Counted from the stretch's first letter, positions 11,828 to 22,990 are shown. The stretch: 64,000 nucleotides of DNA from Rhizophagus clarus (GCA_015698045.1 BLAL01000011.1:64501-128500), one strand, 5' to 3'. Notes: generated from the letters alone by a model not told the origin. Numbers and translations: made by a program.

Positions 11828-13630
11828 ATGCCAAAAAAACAAAAATATTCCACTAGAGCTAACAAAGATAAACAGTCTCAGGAATCAAATAACGAATATA
11901 ATAATGAACAAGAAGGCCCAAGAAAAATCGTAAAGCGGAAAGATACTTCACAAGCTAAAGAGCCTGCTAAAGAATCAGATACTATTAGTTCACAAGCTAA
12001 AGAAACAGCCAAAAAATCAGATACTAGTAACCAGGGATCAGATAGTGATCAAGAAGAAATGGAAGTAGTAGCGGAATCTTCGCAAACTACACCACTAGCA
12101 GAAGGTAATGATCCATATATATTTATTATGATTTGTTAGATATTATGTTAATAAACCTTTCATAATCAATCATTTATTTTTTAGATAACACTCGAAGGAT
12201 AAAGGAATATATTTCTAAACAACTCAAAACATACGGCAGACAATCAAAGCAAAGTAAGTGATAATTTCCAGACTTGAAAATTGTCGACATTTCATTTCAG
12301 TTTACATCTATTACACCTAATACAATTTACTGGGTTAATACATTAACGTCAGCTGGCGATGAACATTCCGAAACGCTTGTACCAGAAACAAATAGAGAAA
12401 ATGTACGGCGCAGTAGGCCGACCACGCCAGCTGTTAAGCATAGAAGAAGCTCGTCAACTACAACTGCAGAAGAAACACCGGAGATCAATGTCCAACCTCC
12501 TAAAAGCAGAAAAAGTTGCGAGGACATGCTTATAAAACAAGGTAGACAAATACGAGCTCTATAAAGAGACGCTCGAGAAAGTCGGATGGATCCAGAACCA
12601 GATTAAGTTGCAAAATGAGAAAAAGAAAAAAATTGATCTAAGCGAAAAGGTCTTCAATGTAAGTTTCTAACGAAAACCTGGTGCTATTTTCTCTTATACC
12701 ATCTGTCACCAAATCACAACATAATTGCAATTATTTATTATCACACACTAATATAGGAAGGTTATAACTCGGTGTGCAATAAATCCTTTCTGGACAATAT
12801 GTGGCCTACCTTTGAAAATTTTAAGTTGGAGCTCGAAAATTGGCTAAATCAACATCATTCTGATTATCTTCGTGAAGTAGGCTATAGAGAGTGGACGAAC
12901 GCATTTTCAGGACGCCATCATTCTATGGTGATTATCATTAATAATCGTAATCATAACTGTTGTGTTTAATTTAAATTTTTCGATTATCATTATGGATTTT
13001 TTATTTTCTTTTATAGCTCATGCGAAAAATGAAAGATATGAGAGTAGTACACATTGCAGCAGTGAAAAGCGCTATTTTTAAGGAATTTGGTCTACAATCA
13101 ATAAGTGGTAATAAACGAAAAAGCCCACAAGATATAACGAGCTGGAAAAATTTACCACAAGTTAAAGAGTGTTATAATAAGTTATATAATGATAACGATA
13201 ATGTAATCGAAAATATAACAAAACTCGCATTTCCCGCAATATCTGATACCAACGAGTCATTTCAGAATATCTATATTTATACGTCAGCGATATGTGATAT
13301 AGTATTGAATCCTAACTACCCCGACGTAGAGTGCGGGAAAAAACCTCTAGAACGACGATATCAGAAATTTAAGGTATGTGGCTGTTATTTAAACCAATTT
13401 ATATAATTTGAAATCTATTCAGTTAGATAAAATTCGAATTAATACTTTATTAGGATTTATTCGAAAAAAAAGGAGGTTTTACTATACATGACGCGCAGGA
13501 GATATTGAGGGAAGAAGTTCCAGAAATCCCAAAAACAGGCTCTTTTGAAGAGGAGGAGGAAACAGATGTAATTCTCAGAGGTGATGATACATTAATGACA
13601 TTGCATGATGACTTGTTTTATGATGATTAG
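11828..13630 (+). CDS. Six-exon accessory gene of the nested transposon, function unknown (TnpA-like candidate)
   Basis: Exons inferred from GT-AG sites with matching phases: 11828-12104, 12185-12253, 12353-12658, 12757-12927, 13017-13373 and 13454-13630. They encode about 450 residues. The only break is a one-base shift inside exon 3 between about 12490 and 12545. The N-terminus is basic and Lys/Gln/Ser-rich with two QAKE(P/T)AKxSDT repeats; exon 3 holds a charged, probably helical stretch (KVDKYELYKETLEKVGW). Exons 4-5 are a compact domain with FLDNMWPTFENFKLELENWL and SWKNLPQVKECYNKLY; exon 6 ends in an acidic tail. I do not recognise the fold. It is encoded inside the transposon, opposite the transposase, and is clearly less decayed than it. 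A DNA-binding partner for the subterminal repeats is a hypothesis only. Confidence 0.7.
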
Positions 13631-14094
13631 CAATTATTCATAGGTTGGAAAGTGATGTTTTATTTTAAGGTGGCATACTAATATTTTATAATTAATTATA
13701 ATTATTATCATTATGAATTTTATTATGAATTTTATTATTATAAATAAATAAATAAATTTACGTTAGTAATCGCAATGAATATTTTCAATATTTATCGTTT
13801 GAATTTTCTTGATTTTTATCATATGAAATTTTCTCGACTTTTATCGTTTAGGCTTAATTCCGATAAGTAATCATTTTTTCCGTATCGATACTACTCGACG
13901 AGTCTGATTATTATCGATAGATATCATGTAATCTTTCCATCGATATACATTTCTATCGATATTTGTCATTTTAGTTAAATTCTGATAATTTGTCATCATT
14001 TACCCACATCGATACTACTCAACAAGTCCGATTATTATCGATATATATCATGTGACCTATCCATCGATATATCCCCTAAAAAAATTTCCTGATG
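13631..14094. repeat. Right subterminal region of the nested transposon with ATCGATA repeats
   Basis: Non-coding. ATCGATA or TATCGAT words occur about ten times between 13860 and 14075, in two related blocks (ATCGATACTACTCGACGAGT and its CAACAAGT variant) about 130 bp apart. Similar TATCGATA words sit at the opposite end (7220-7300), so the two ends share binding-site-like motifs. Confidence 0.7.
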
Positions 14095-14712
14095 TATTTC
14101 GCATTAAATTCCACAATGAGATGAAGAGCGTTGCAGGAAGGAAAAGTTTATGTTAAGCAAAACTTGAATGATGAACAGCTTGATGTCGCGGATATACAGA
14201 AAATGATTGCTGGTGGTGATAAACAACTAACAGATTGGATTATGAGATATGGTGAAGGATTGCGCAGAACACGACAATTCTGGATAGCTCGAAGGCGCAA
14301 GTTATCAGATATGATAAAACAAATTGGCCACCAAGGTCTTATATTTTTCACTTTCAGTGCAGCAGATTTTCACTAGCCTGAGTTACATAAGTTGATGCCG
14401 GATGATAGAACTAATGGGTCAGATTCAACAAAACAACAACAACAGAATATCATTGAAAATCTGCATATAGCAGCGTGGTTCTTTAATAAACGCTTTGAGA
14501 TTTTTTTCAAAGATGTGCTAATACCACAATGAAACTTGGAAGATTATTGGTATCGATATGAGTGGCAGCATAGAGGAAGCGTACACATGCACGGAATAGG
14601 AAGGAAACAAAACGCACCTATAATTGATTGGGTTCAGATGAAGGAAAGCGAAAATATGATGAACAACGCAATACAATATATTGATTCAATGGTTACCACT
14701 ATCAATCCAGAC

Positions 14713-15863
14713 TAAAGTTGCCTGCCGAAACTCAATTGGCCAATGTTGAAATGTTGAAACCTAAAATATGTCGAAATGTCGAAATGCCGAAATAGTTTCG
14801 ACACGTCAAAATTGTCGAAACTAGTTTCGACATGTTGAAACTGCTGAAAGTAAAATCACAATGTTTCGCAACGGGTTTCATTCATTATAATAAAAATTCA
14901 AAAATAAGAAACGTTTTGCAATATTTTTTATTAAATAATTGAAAAACCATTGCGCAATGGTTTTTTTTCTTTAAGTTAAAAAATAAAAAACGTTTCGCAC
15001 CGTTTTTTATTAAATGCTTGAAAAACCGTTGCGAAACGGTTTTTTTCGCTTAAAAATTCAAAAATAAAAAATGTTTCGCAACGTTTTTATTAAATAATCG
15101 AAAAACCGTTGCGAAATGGTTTTTTTTTCTAAGTTAAAAAAAACTTGAAAACCCATTGCGAAATGGTTCTTTTCGCTTAAAAATTCAAAAATAAAAAACG
15201 TTTCGCAACATTTTTTATTAAATAATTGAAAAACCATTGCGAAATGGTTCTTTTTGTTTAAAAAATCAAAAATAAAAAACATTTCGCAACGTTTTTTATT
15301 AAATACTTGAAAAACCGTTGCGAAACAGTTTTTTTTTAAGTTAAAAAAATAAAAAACATTTTGCAACGTTTTTTATTAAATAATTGAAAAACCGTTGCGA
15401 AACGGTTTTTTTTGTTTAAAAAATCAAAAATAAAAATGTTTCGCAACGTTTTTTATTAAATACCGTTGCAAAATAGTTTTTTTTTATTTAAAAAATCAAA
15501 AATAAAAAATGTTTCGCAACGTTTTTTATTAAATACTTGAAAAACCGTTGCGAAACAGTTTTTTTTCTAAGTTAAAAAAAAAAGCTTGAAAAACGTTGCG
15601 TTTTTTGCTTAAAAAATCAAAAATAAAAAATGTTTCGCAACATTTTTTATTAAATGCTTGAAAAACCGTTGCAAAACAGTTTTTTTCGTTAAATTGACAA
15701 TATGTATATATTATATATATCACATGACGAAATAGTTTCGACAATTTCGACATGTCGAAACTATTTTGGCATTTTGACAAATCAGAAGGCCAATGTCAAA
15801 ATGTCGAAATAGTTTCGACAATTTCGACATGTCGAAACTCTTTAGTTTCGGCAGGCAACTTTA
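14713..15863. mobile_element. 1151-bp non-autonomous element with TAAAGTTGCCTGCCGAAACT ends and 8-bp target duplication
   Basis: The ends are TAAAGTTGCCTGCCGAAACT and its inverse AGTTTCGGCAGGCAACTTTA. The flanks are ATCCAGAC at 14705-14712 and 15864-15871, an exact 8-bp duplication, and removing element plus one copy restores the Helitron frame. Both subterminal regions (14750-14850, 15724-15840) are packed with TTTCGACATGTCGAAA palindromes. There is no gene inside; ORFs here only reflect the repeats. An 8-bp duplication fits hAT or KDZ-type transposases, and the mobilising enzyme is unknown. A second family member is at 32637-33059. Confidence 0.9.
14870..15690. repeat. Array of alternating palindromic GTTTCGCAACG / GTTGCGAAACGG words
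   Basis: Roughly nine units of 75-95 bp alternate between CGTTTCGCAACGTTTTTTATT and AAAAACCGTTGCGAAACGGTTT, separated by A-rich spacers. Each unit can pair with its neighbour, so a transcript could form a chain of hairpins. The array is the core of the element at 14713-15863. Confidence 0.8.
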
Positions 15864-18602
15864 ATCCAGACATCAATGCAGCTATACCCGAATATCATCC
15901 TTGCCAGAAAAAATCAAACGAAATAGAAGACGATTCAAAAGATTACATTGAACTCATCAACAAGCTACAACGTCACACACATTATAATCCTTCGTATTAT
16001 GCCCGCACCAACTGATCAGGGGAAAAAGTATGTAGATTTGGATATCCCAAGGAATACAATGACCATACATTTATCCGCGAAGACAAGCATGGGCAGCCAG
16101 AAGTTGTACTAAGAAGAAACGATCATTACATAAATCCGTATAATCGATTGCAATTACAAGGGTGGCGTGCAAACGTAGACCTTAAGCCAGTGCTTAGCAT
16201 TCATGCGGCACTCCAGTATATATCTAAGTACGCAAGTAAAGCCGAACCTAGGTCAAATGCATTTACAGATATCTTTAATCAGATTCTAAACAACAGCAAA
16301 CCTGATGACCCTTCACTTACATCAATTCAGAAGCTCTTACTTAACAGCATTGCGAAATGAAACATATCTGCGCAGGAAACCTGCCACCTTCTCCTTGGTA
16401 TTCCACTATATCATACAAGTCGCTCATTCGTATCATTAAATCTCAATAAGCAAGCACCAAGATGGATCCATGGAAGAGGGAATAGCGACAACAGTGAAGG
16501 ATTTAACACAATTAATGATGTGGGACGAATGGCACAATCACCTCTAAAAAGTTACTGGAATCGACCTGAAGAGTTTGAAGAATGTTCATTATTCAAGCTA
16601 TATTTAATATACAAATTGTTTAATGGGAATTGGAAAAAATGTGACAAAGAAAATATCGTACGCATATGGCCACAATGATCACCGCTATGAAATGGAGACC
16701 AGTGGGAAGAATTCTGTCAGATTAAGATTATTCTTCACATTCCTCATCGAAGCATACAGCAACTAAAAGGAGATAACTTCACATCTTGGTCAACACTATA
16801 CAGTCAATATATTGGCATAATAAACTCTGAACCAGTCGACTTACTTGGGTTGCCAGTAGACAACGAAGAGAACGAGACTACCGATGATGAAAGTCTAGAG
16901 GAACTGTCTGAGGATGATGAGTCAGAAGAATACCGTTACGATTGGATGCACCTCGCAGAGATAGGTCTGAGAGCGAATATAGATTCTTCAACAGATTTGG
17001 GAACTCGAGATATGGATATAAACTATGATTGGATTAATGAAGGGCGGCAACGATATTCTGACGATGATTTAACAGGGGCCAGTGACTTCATACGTAATGC
17101 TTTGGATAAAGATCAGAAAAATAACGATAGATGCGACGACAGAGATTTAGTAGATTTTCAAACTCTAAATGTAAAACAAAACTCAGTTTTAAAACAAATC
17201 AAATTACATTATAACGATATACTTATGGGTAAAGAGGTTGAAGCATTAAGGATGATTATAATGGAAATCGCAGATACGGGAAAATCTTATCTCATTGGGG
17301 CGATTCGAGAGAAGCTTTGGACAATGGCAAGGTCTGAACAGAATCCTCTGATAATTGTGCTAGCTCCTACAGGAGTGGCAGCCTTAACATAAATGGTACG
17401 ACGATACACTTGATGCTCTCCATCCCAATAATCAACAATAAACGAAGTAACAAGTTAGAAATAGATGGTGAACGCCTAAAGCAATTACAAGAAAGATTAC
17501 AAGGTGTACATTACGTTATAATCGATAAGTTAAGCATGGTCGGTCGACGAATGCTTGCAAAAATTGATACAAGATTGCGACAGGGCTTTTCTGAGAATAG
17601 AAACGTACCATTCGGTAAAAGATCTATAATTTTGTTCAGTAATTTTGGACAATTACCACCTGTGCTTGACCTTCTAATGTACACTACCAACACTTCACGA
17701 GATGCATCGTCCAATAATGGCATCGTATTATACAAAAGCTTTTTAGAAGCATGCAAACTAGACGTCATTGAAAGACAAAACGGAGATTCTGAAGAACAAC
17801 GAACATTTAGAGATATACTCTTATGAATGCGTGATGGGAAAAATAATAAGAATGATTGGATTATTCTTATCAGATGATTCGAACATAATCTAAGCGATGC
17901 TGAGCGGGAACGATTTTCAGATGCAGTATATATTCTAACGAAGTGAAATGATGTCGATATAGTCAATTTAAACATGCTCAGATCATTGAACCGTCCAATA
18001 GCCAAGATTCTTGCCGTACATACCGGCAGTCGTGAGGCCAAAAAAGCTAATTCTGACGTGGCAAAAGGTCTCGAAGCACAATTGTTGCTAGCTAAAGACG
18101 CATGCGTCATGCTAACAGCAAACATATGGACACGAGCAGGGTTAGTTAACGGTTCAATCGGAACAATAGAAGATATTCTATTTGATGAACAAAAACCACC
18201 TTCTCTCCCCATAGCAATATTTATCAGCTTCGAAAAGTATGAAGGTCCTACCATTTCCAACTCAGAAGCTGTCAAGGTTGTTCCTATCATACCTATTAAA
18301 CAGACATGGGAAGGTAAAAGTGGAACACAATGCTCACGTTTGCAAGTTCCTATATGTCTTGCGTGAGCAATCACGGTCCATAAGAGCCAGGGACTCACCT
18401 TAACAAAGGCTAGAGTAGACCTCGAAAATAAAGAATTTGCGGCAGGTCTTTCTTTTATTGCGGTATCTCGAGTACGTTCACTCAACGATCTTTGCTTTAA
18501 GGAGTTCACCTTCGAAAGGCTTCAACGCATTAAGAATTGTCGAAGGATACAAGAAAGAAAGCTTGAAGAAAAGCGACTGCTTTCTTTGATAACTGAAAAA
18601 TA

Positions 18603-20254
18603 ACAAACGTTTATGCTATAATGGCAAAGTATATGCGCGAGGTTCATTTTTATTTATTGATTATATCGAAATCATTGTTATGTAATTATGTAATCAGAAA
18701 GTGAAATAAAATACGAATTTTTTATTTATTTCATTTTTTTTTAATTTTTTTATTTTTTTTCAAAAAAAATATGGTATACATTATTTCATTCAAATAAATA
18801 AAAGAAATATATTGAAAAACGGGTTTTTTAATCAATCTATATAATGCGCATGGTACATTTTTCTTTATCAAGAAATTGAGTCACAATGAAAACGTGATAG
18901 GTGCATCGACTCACAGGACAAGCGGGCAGACATTCAGACATTTGTGTTACCTTGCGTAGTATTATATAGTCCTTCGCTTTGCTCCAGACTAATAACTGCA
19001 TGGTCATTTTTATCCAAAAAACTGCAATAATTGAATGATTTTCACACAGAATTGAACAAATATTGCACAAATATTGGATGATCTTTTTTCATAGAGCAGG
19101 CGTCCATAGGACAGCTCTGACGACTAACATCATCACGTATTTTTCTTTTTTTTTTTATAAATTTTATCAAACTCTTCATAATACTAATAACTTTTTGTAT
19201 TTGTATATTTTATTATAATTATTACTAACATTTTATATTTACGCTTTACTATTTATTTATTAAATATTACTAACTTTATTAATCATATACTAACATATTA
19301 TTATGATAAATGTTTTTATTTTAAATACTTATCTGTTATTAATATAAATAAAGATACTATGTAGTTTATTATATGCTATAATAAATTTTATTATCACACG
19401 TCAAATAAGTGAAAATCGGTCAAAAATCAGACTGCCGATATTTTGCTTTATTTGTCCGATTTGTGGCTTTTTCCCGCCGATTTTATGGCGCGAAAAGCAA
19501 AAAATCGGAATTCCCTTTTTTTGATAAAAAAAAATAGGAACACCGATTTTTAAATCTCCGTACCGATTCTTACCATAAATCATCCAAAATCAGACTGCTA
19601 ACGATCAAACAACTAATGCCGTTTCTCTCAAAAAAATGCCGATTTTAAAACTGACATACAATAATCGTTCAAATAAAAAATGACAATTTTAACACCAACA
19701 TATATTAATCTTCAAATAGGAATGACAATTTTATTATCGATATAAGCAAATTTCTAATAACCAATGCCAGTTTTTATTTTGTACTAACCAGAGTCTCTAT
19801 TTTCATTTTGATTTTTAATTACGTTTAATATGAACAATTATAGAATATATTATTTATATATAAATTTTTTTATTATTTATTACTACTATATTATTACCAT
19901 ATCAATATTTATAAATTATAGTGCTTGTAGCGATTAATATCACAATTATTAACCAATGCTAGCAGATGATTGGTAAGGATTTGGCCACGTAGTGGCCAAA
20001 TCTGTCCAATCAGAATGCAGTATTGGTTAATAATTGTATATTTATCAACGCAAGCACAATAATGATATTATCGTGTGACATTATAATGATTCGTTAAACT
20101 ATTAATAAACTCAAATTAAGCTATAATAAACTAGTTTTTATCATCTTTTTTTTCTTTATCCAATTTTATTTCTCTCTATCTTCTAACATTTTTTACACTT
20201 TATTCACAAACAATTTCGTTATTGCAAAATCACTGCTTAATGATAATATTCTAA
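18603..20254. other. AT-rich non-coding stretch after the Helitron
   Basis: No supported gene. 18840-19130 is slightly richer in G/C and could hold the Helitron 3' end, but no convincing hairpin followed by CTRR was found. 19400-19640 repeats CCGATTTT and AAAATCGG words related in wording to the tandem repeat near 31.6 kb. The rest is A/T-rich filler around the palindromic MITE at 19918-20053. Confidence 0.4.
19918..20053. mobile_element. Near-perfect palindromic MITE, about 136 bp
   Basis: The left arm begins TATAGTGCTTGTAGCG and contains ACAATTATTAACCAAT; the right arm reads ATTGGTTAATAATTGT and ends CGCAAGCACAATA. The centre is the exact palindrome TTGGCCAC-GTA-GTGGCCAA. Such a snap-back structure is typical of a small inverted-repeat element. 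No target duplication could be fixed. Confidence 0.75.
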
Positions 20255-20497
20255 AAAATTTTATTATATTTTTTTAATAATCAATTTAGCAAAATTAAAC
20301 CTTTTCTAGATAATCGTAAAGTTATTAATTTAACAAACAGTAATATTGAAGCTACAAGAAAGCCATTGAGAGATTTGAATGAAATTCAAGAGAATAAAAG
20401 TCAAAATTTGGAAGAATTGGTTTCAAAATTAACAGCTGATAAAGTTTTTATCAATTCTGTTGTTATTTTCAATAATGATCTTAATAGCCATAATTAA
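20255..20497 (+). pseudogene. Short coding-like fragment, possible terminal exon
   Basis: An open frame without an ATG ends at TAA 20495-20497. The protein text from about 20290 (KIKPFLDNRKVINLTNSNIE, then RKPLRDLNEIQE and LVSKLTADKVF) is polar and amphipathic, unlike the surrounding A/T filler. CAATTTAG at 20282-20289 could be a 3' splice site. No upstream exon was found, so it is either the last exon of a lost gene or a captured fragment. Family not recognised. Confidence 0.4.
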
Positions 20498-20702
20498 TAA
20501 TTACAACACATGTATTGTATATAGCTTAAATAAAGTTTATTGTAATTATTAAACTTACGCATAAAAAATAATTAAATTACAAATCATCATCATCATACAG
20601 CGGAGCACGATAATACATATTATTGCTATATTATTGTTATTATTACTATATTATTGTTATTATTACTAATATTATACGATTATTTATGTATAAATGTATT
20701 AC

Positions 20703-22583
20703 CTAATGACAAGAAAATATTGAACGCTTCCTAGTCTTTGACGAATGCTTGCTAGTATTTGATGAAGTTGGCGTTGTACTTCCTTTCTTAATACTATCTG
20801 GCACAAATAAGTAAAAAGGTCCATCCAAACTATTCTTTCTAGCATTAACAACATCATTGTTATTACCGTTGTCATCCTTTTTGATATCGATATTGATATC
20901 ATTATCTTTATTACCACTACCAGCATCGTTATCGTTATCTTTATTACCACCACCAACATTGTTATCGTTATCTTTATTACCACCACCAACATTGTTATCG
21001 TTATCTTTATTACCACCACCAACATCGTTATCGTTATCTTTATTACCACCACCAACATCGTTATCATTATCTTTATTACCACTACCAACATCGTTATCGT
21101 CATTGTTATCACCACCAACATTGCCATCATTATCACCACCACCGACATTGTTATTGCCATCGTTTAGTTCATCATTATCATCCTCATCGTCGTCATCTTC
21201 GTCTGATTCTTGTGCAACCCACCTTGAGGAAATCCACCAGCCTGGCATATCTTCATTGGGCTTACTTTTATTATCAACAATATCATCCGAGCGGTAACGT
21301 TTACGACTTAATCCTGTTCCGATGCTTATCCCGATTACTTCCGCCTGGAATAAGATTTGTTTAATCTATAAAAATTTGTAGTTTATTATGTATAAATGTT
21401 ATATTAATTAATTAACTTCACAACTTTACATACCCTAGACGATCGCCACTTTTTATCATATACTTTTATTATTGAATTGGTGCTGGCTAATCGTTTTAAT
21501 CTTATTTTTTTATCACGTTCTTCTTTCACCAATTCTTTATCATCTGATGACCATTCATTTGAATGAAGATCCGACGTATTTAACACCTTCTCGCAATCTT
21601 TCATATAGGATTCCCAAGTCAAATTCTCAGGATGGCATTCATATAAAAGATTATCTCGTATCGATATCATATGTTGCAATCCTCTCCTGCACTGAGACAT
21701 CTTCTAATGAAGTACAGTAAATTAAAATCAATTAATTGTGTACATTTTATTTCGAATAATTAAAATTTATACCTGCTCTCTTCTTGAATTCATATGTTGC
21801 CTTCTAATGTACTCTTCCGCTCTACCTTCTTGTTTCAATTTCCACATCTCTTAGCACGATTTATGTAATTGTTTAATGATTTTTAATATCTCTACATCAT
21901 ATGCTTGAATGAAAGAGTTCATTGCAGATTTTACTGCCGGCAAAAGCTTCTTATTCATCACTTTTTTCTGATTGCTGTAAGTTTTAGATACGTCAAATTG
22001 AAGTGACGGATTTATATTATTTAAAATATGGACCACTTTATCCTAGTTATTAATAAAAGATCATTAAAATGATCAAATATCAATTTATATTTAATAAAGA
22101 TAAATTTTTAATAAAGATGTATATTTACGTGAAGTGTCTTCTTATAATTTTTTGACATGGGTGCTAATTCACGTTTTTGTTCCTTACTCATAAAAACAGG
22201 CGACAACGTTTTATTAGAGTTGGTACCCTTAGATAGATTTTCTAAACGTTGCATGAGATTTGAGATTGCACCTTTCAAATCCTGGATTTCCTTACTTTTA
22301 GTGTCACCTATTAAAAGTCAGTAATTAATATAAATCATTTTAGCACGAAAATTTTTACATTTAAGCCAGAATAAACGTGTGAGAGCAGCAATACTGCTAT
22401 TTGGGTCCGAAGCAATTGAACTTAATGTTGAAGACATATGAGATGATGTTCCTATAATTTTTAATATTAAATCGGTATAAGTCATATGAAATATAATTAA
22501 CACTAATTTAAAATAATATTACTTTTCGTTAATGATCTCCCTCTGTTTTGTGGGGATGAATCTGAAGAAGAGAGGATTATCAT
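20703..22583 (-). CDS. Six-exon gene of unknown function with acidic Gly/Asn/Asp repeat tail; one in-frame stop
   Basis: Exons on the minus strand, all with GT-AG borders and consistent phase: 22523-22583, 22359-22451, 22129-22307, 21773-22042, 21434-21703 and 20703-21365. They encode about 511 residues. One TAA (21851-21853) interrupts exon 4, so this copy may be a recent pseudogene, or the stop may reflect a sequencing error. Exon 3 has a helical heptad-like stretch (IQDLKGAISNLMQRLENL); exon 5 is charged and holds WSSDDKELVKEERDKKIRL and VYDKKWRSSR. Exon 6 carries an Asp/Glu run and then about seven NDVGGGNKDND-type 11-residue repeats. I do not recognise a catalytic motif. The text style (acidic linker, KKWRSSR) recalls expanded Rhizophagus families of unknown role. 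Nothing in the neighbourhood points to a pathway. Confidence 0.6.
20920..21130. repeat. 33-bp coding minisatellite inside the last exon
   Basis: About six to seven 33-bp units (ATCTTTATTACCACCACCAA plus CATCGTTATCGTT on the plus strand) encode the NDVGGGNKDND repeats of the minus-strand gene. Period 33 keeps the frame. Antisense open frames across this stretch only mirror the repeat. Confidence 0.85.
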
Positions 22584-22659
22584 TTGATCATTAGGAACAT
22601 AGTGGAATTGATGATGAGAATTGCGAGATTGAGGACAGTATCCAAGGGAACGAGAACAA

Positions 22660-22990
22660 GAATGGGATTGGGAATGATTATGAGAACGTTGAGATTGGAA
22701 ACGATTATGCGAACGTCAATATTGGGAATGATTATACGAATGTCAAGATCAGGAACGATGATACGAACGTCGGGATTGAGAACAATGATGCGAATGTCGA
22801 GATTGGGAACGATTATGCGAACGTCAAGATTAGGAACGATGATGCGAACGTCGGGATTAGGAACGATGATACGAATGTTGAGATTGGAAATGATTATACG
22901 AACGTCAAGATTGGGAACAATGATGCGAACATCGGGATTGGGAACGATGATACGAATGTCAAGATTGGGAATGATGATAAGGACGTCGAC
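22660..22990. repeat. 27-bp minisatellite immediately upstream of the six-exon gene
   Basis: About twelve units of GGGAACGATGATACGAATGTCAAGATT-type sequence (27 bp), with GAT/TAT and GTCGGG/GTCAAG variants. On the plus strand one frame reads as GNDDTNVKI repeats and stays open from an acceptor-like CATTAG (22591) to a stop near 23096. A plus-strand coding exon is therefore possible, head to head with the minus-strand gene, but no upstream exon was found. Confidence 0.75.

Larger units (their letters stand above)
7192..14094. mobile_element. Two-gene Plavaka/CACTA-like transposon nested in the Helitron
   Basis: The ends are inverted: ATCAGGAAATTTTTT at 7192 and AAAAAATTTCCTGATG ending at 14094. 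Both are flanked by TAT (7189-7191 and 14095-14097), or TA if the terminal base belongs to the element. Excising the element plus one TAT joins TGGAGA-TAT-TTCGCA and restores the conserved Helitron WRYFALN. Inside are a minus-strand transposase (7725-10602) and a plus-strand spliced gene (11828-13630) transcribed away from each other. There is a 41-bp tandem array near the left end, ATCGATA-rich repeats near the right end, and a 138-bp triple repeat in the middle. Two- to three-base duplications and subterminal repeats are typical of the CACTA group. The transposase has stops, so this copy is not autonomous. Confidence 0.85.
5857..18602 (+). pseudogene. Helitron Rep-helicase gene (RepHel), decayed and split by two nested insertions
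   Basis: Coding blocks are 5857-7191, 14098-14712 and 15872-18602. The first two lie in one frame, and the breaks at the inserts are seamless: removing 7192-14097 restores WRYFALN, and removing 14713-15871 restores INPDINAA. Helitron hallmarks are the HUH nuclease motif HMH (14584-14592) inside EWQHRGSVHMHG, the two-Tyr motif YISKY (16217-16231), and a Pif1-type helicase with TGKSYLI near 17274, a motif II variant IIDKLSMVG near 17520, and the C-terminal VHKSQGLTL and FIAVSRVRSL. Walker A has lost its leading glycines (EIADTGKS) and motif II reads DK instead of DE, so helicase activity is unlikely. In-frame stops occur at about 5924, 6042, 6077, 6490, 14110, 14374 and several later sites; a one-base frameshift sits near 17385. 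Rolling-circle transposition was its original role. The terminal 5' TC and 3' hairpin/CTRR were not located. Confidence 0.9.

Noticed and set aside
15058..15780. Minus-strand Phe/Lys/Asn-rich open frames
   Set aside because: They are translations of the palindromic repeat array in the non-autonomous element.
17511..18509. 332-residue open frame on the minus strand
   Set aside because: It is antisense to the Helitron helicase, whose plus-strand motifs are unmistakable; the minus frame has no domain.
18840..19130. Candidate Helitron 3' terminus
   Set aside because: A CTAA occurs, but no stable hairpin 10-12 bases upstream could be found by eye.
20857..21297. Plus-strand Leu/Ser-rich open frame and a minus-strand Met/Val/Ile-rich frame
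   Set aside because: Both are frame shadows of the 33-bp coding repeat in the last exon of the minus-strand gene.
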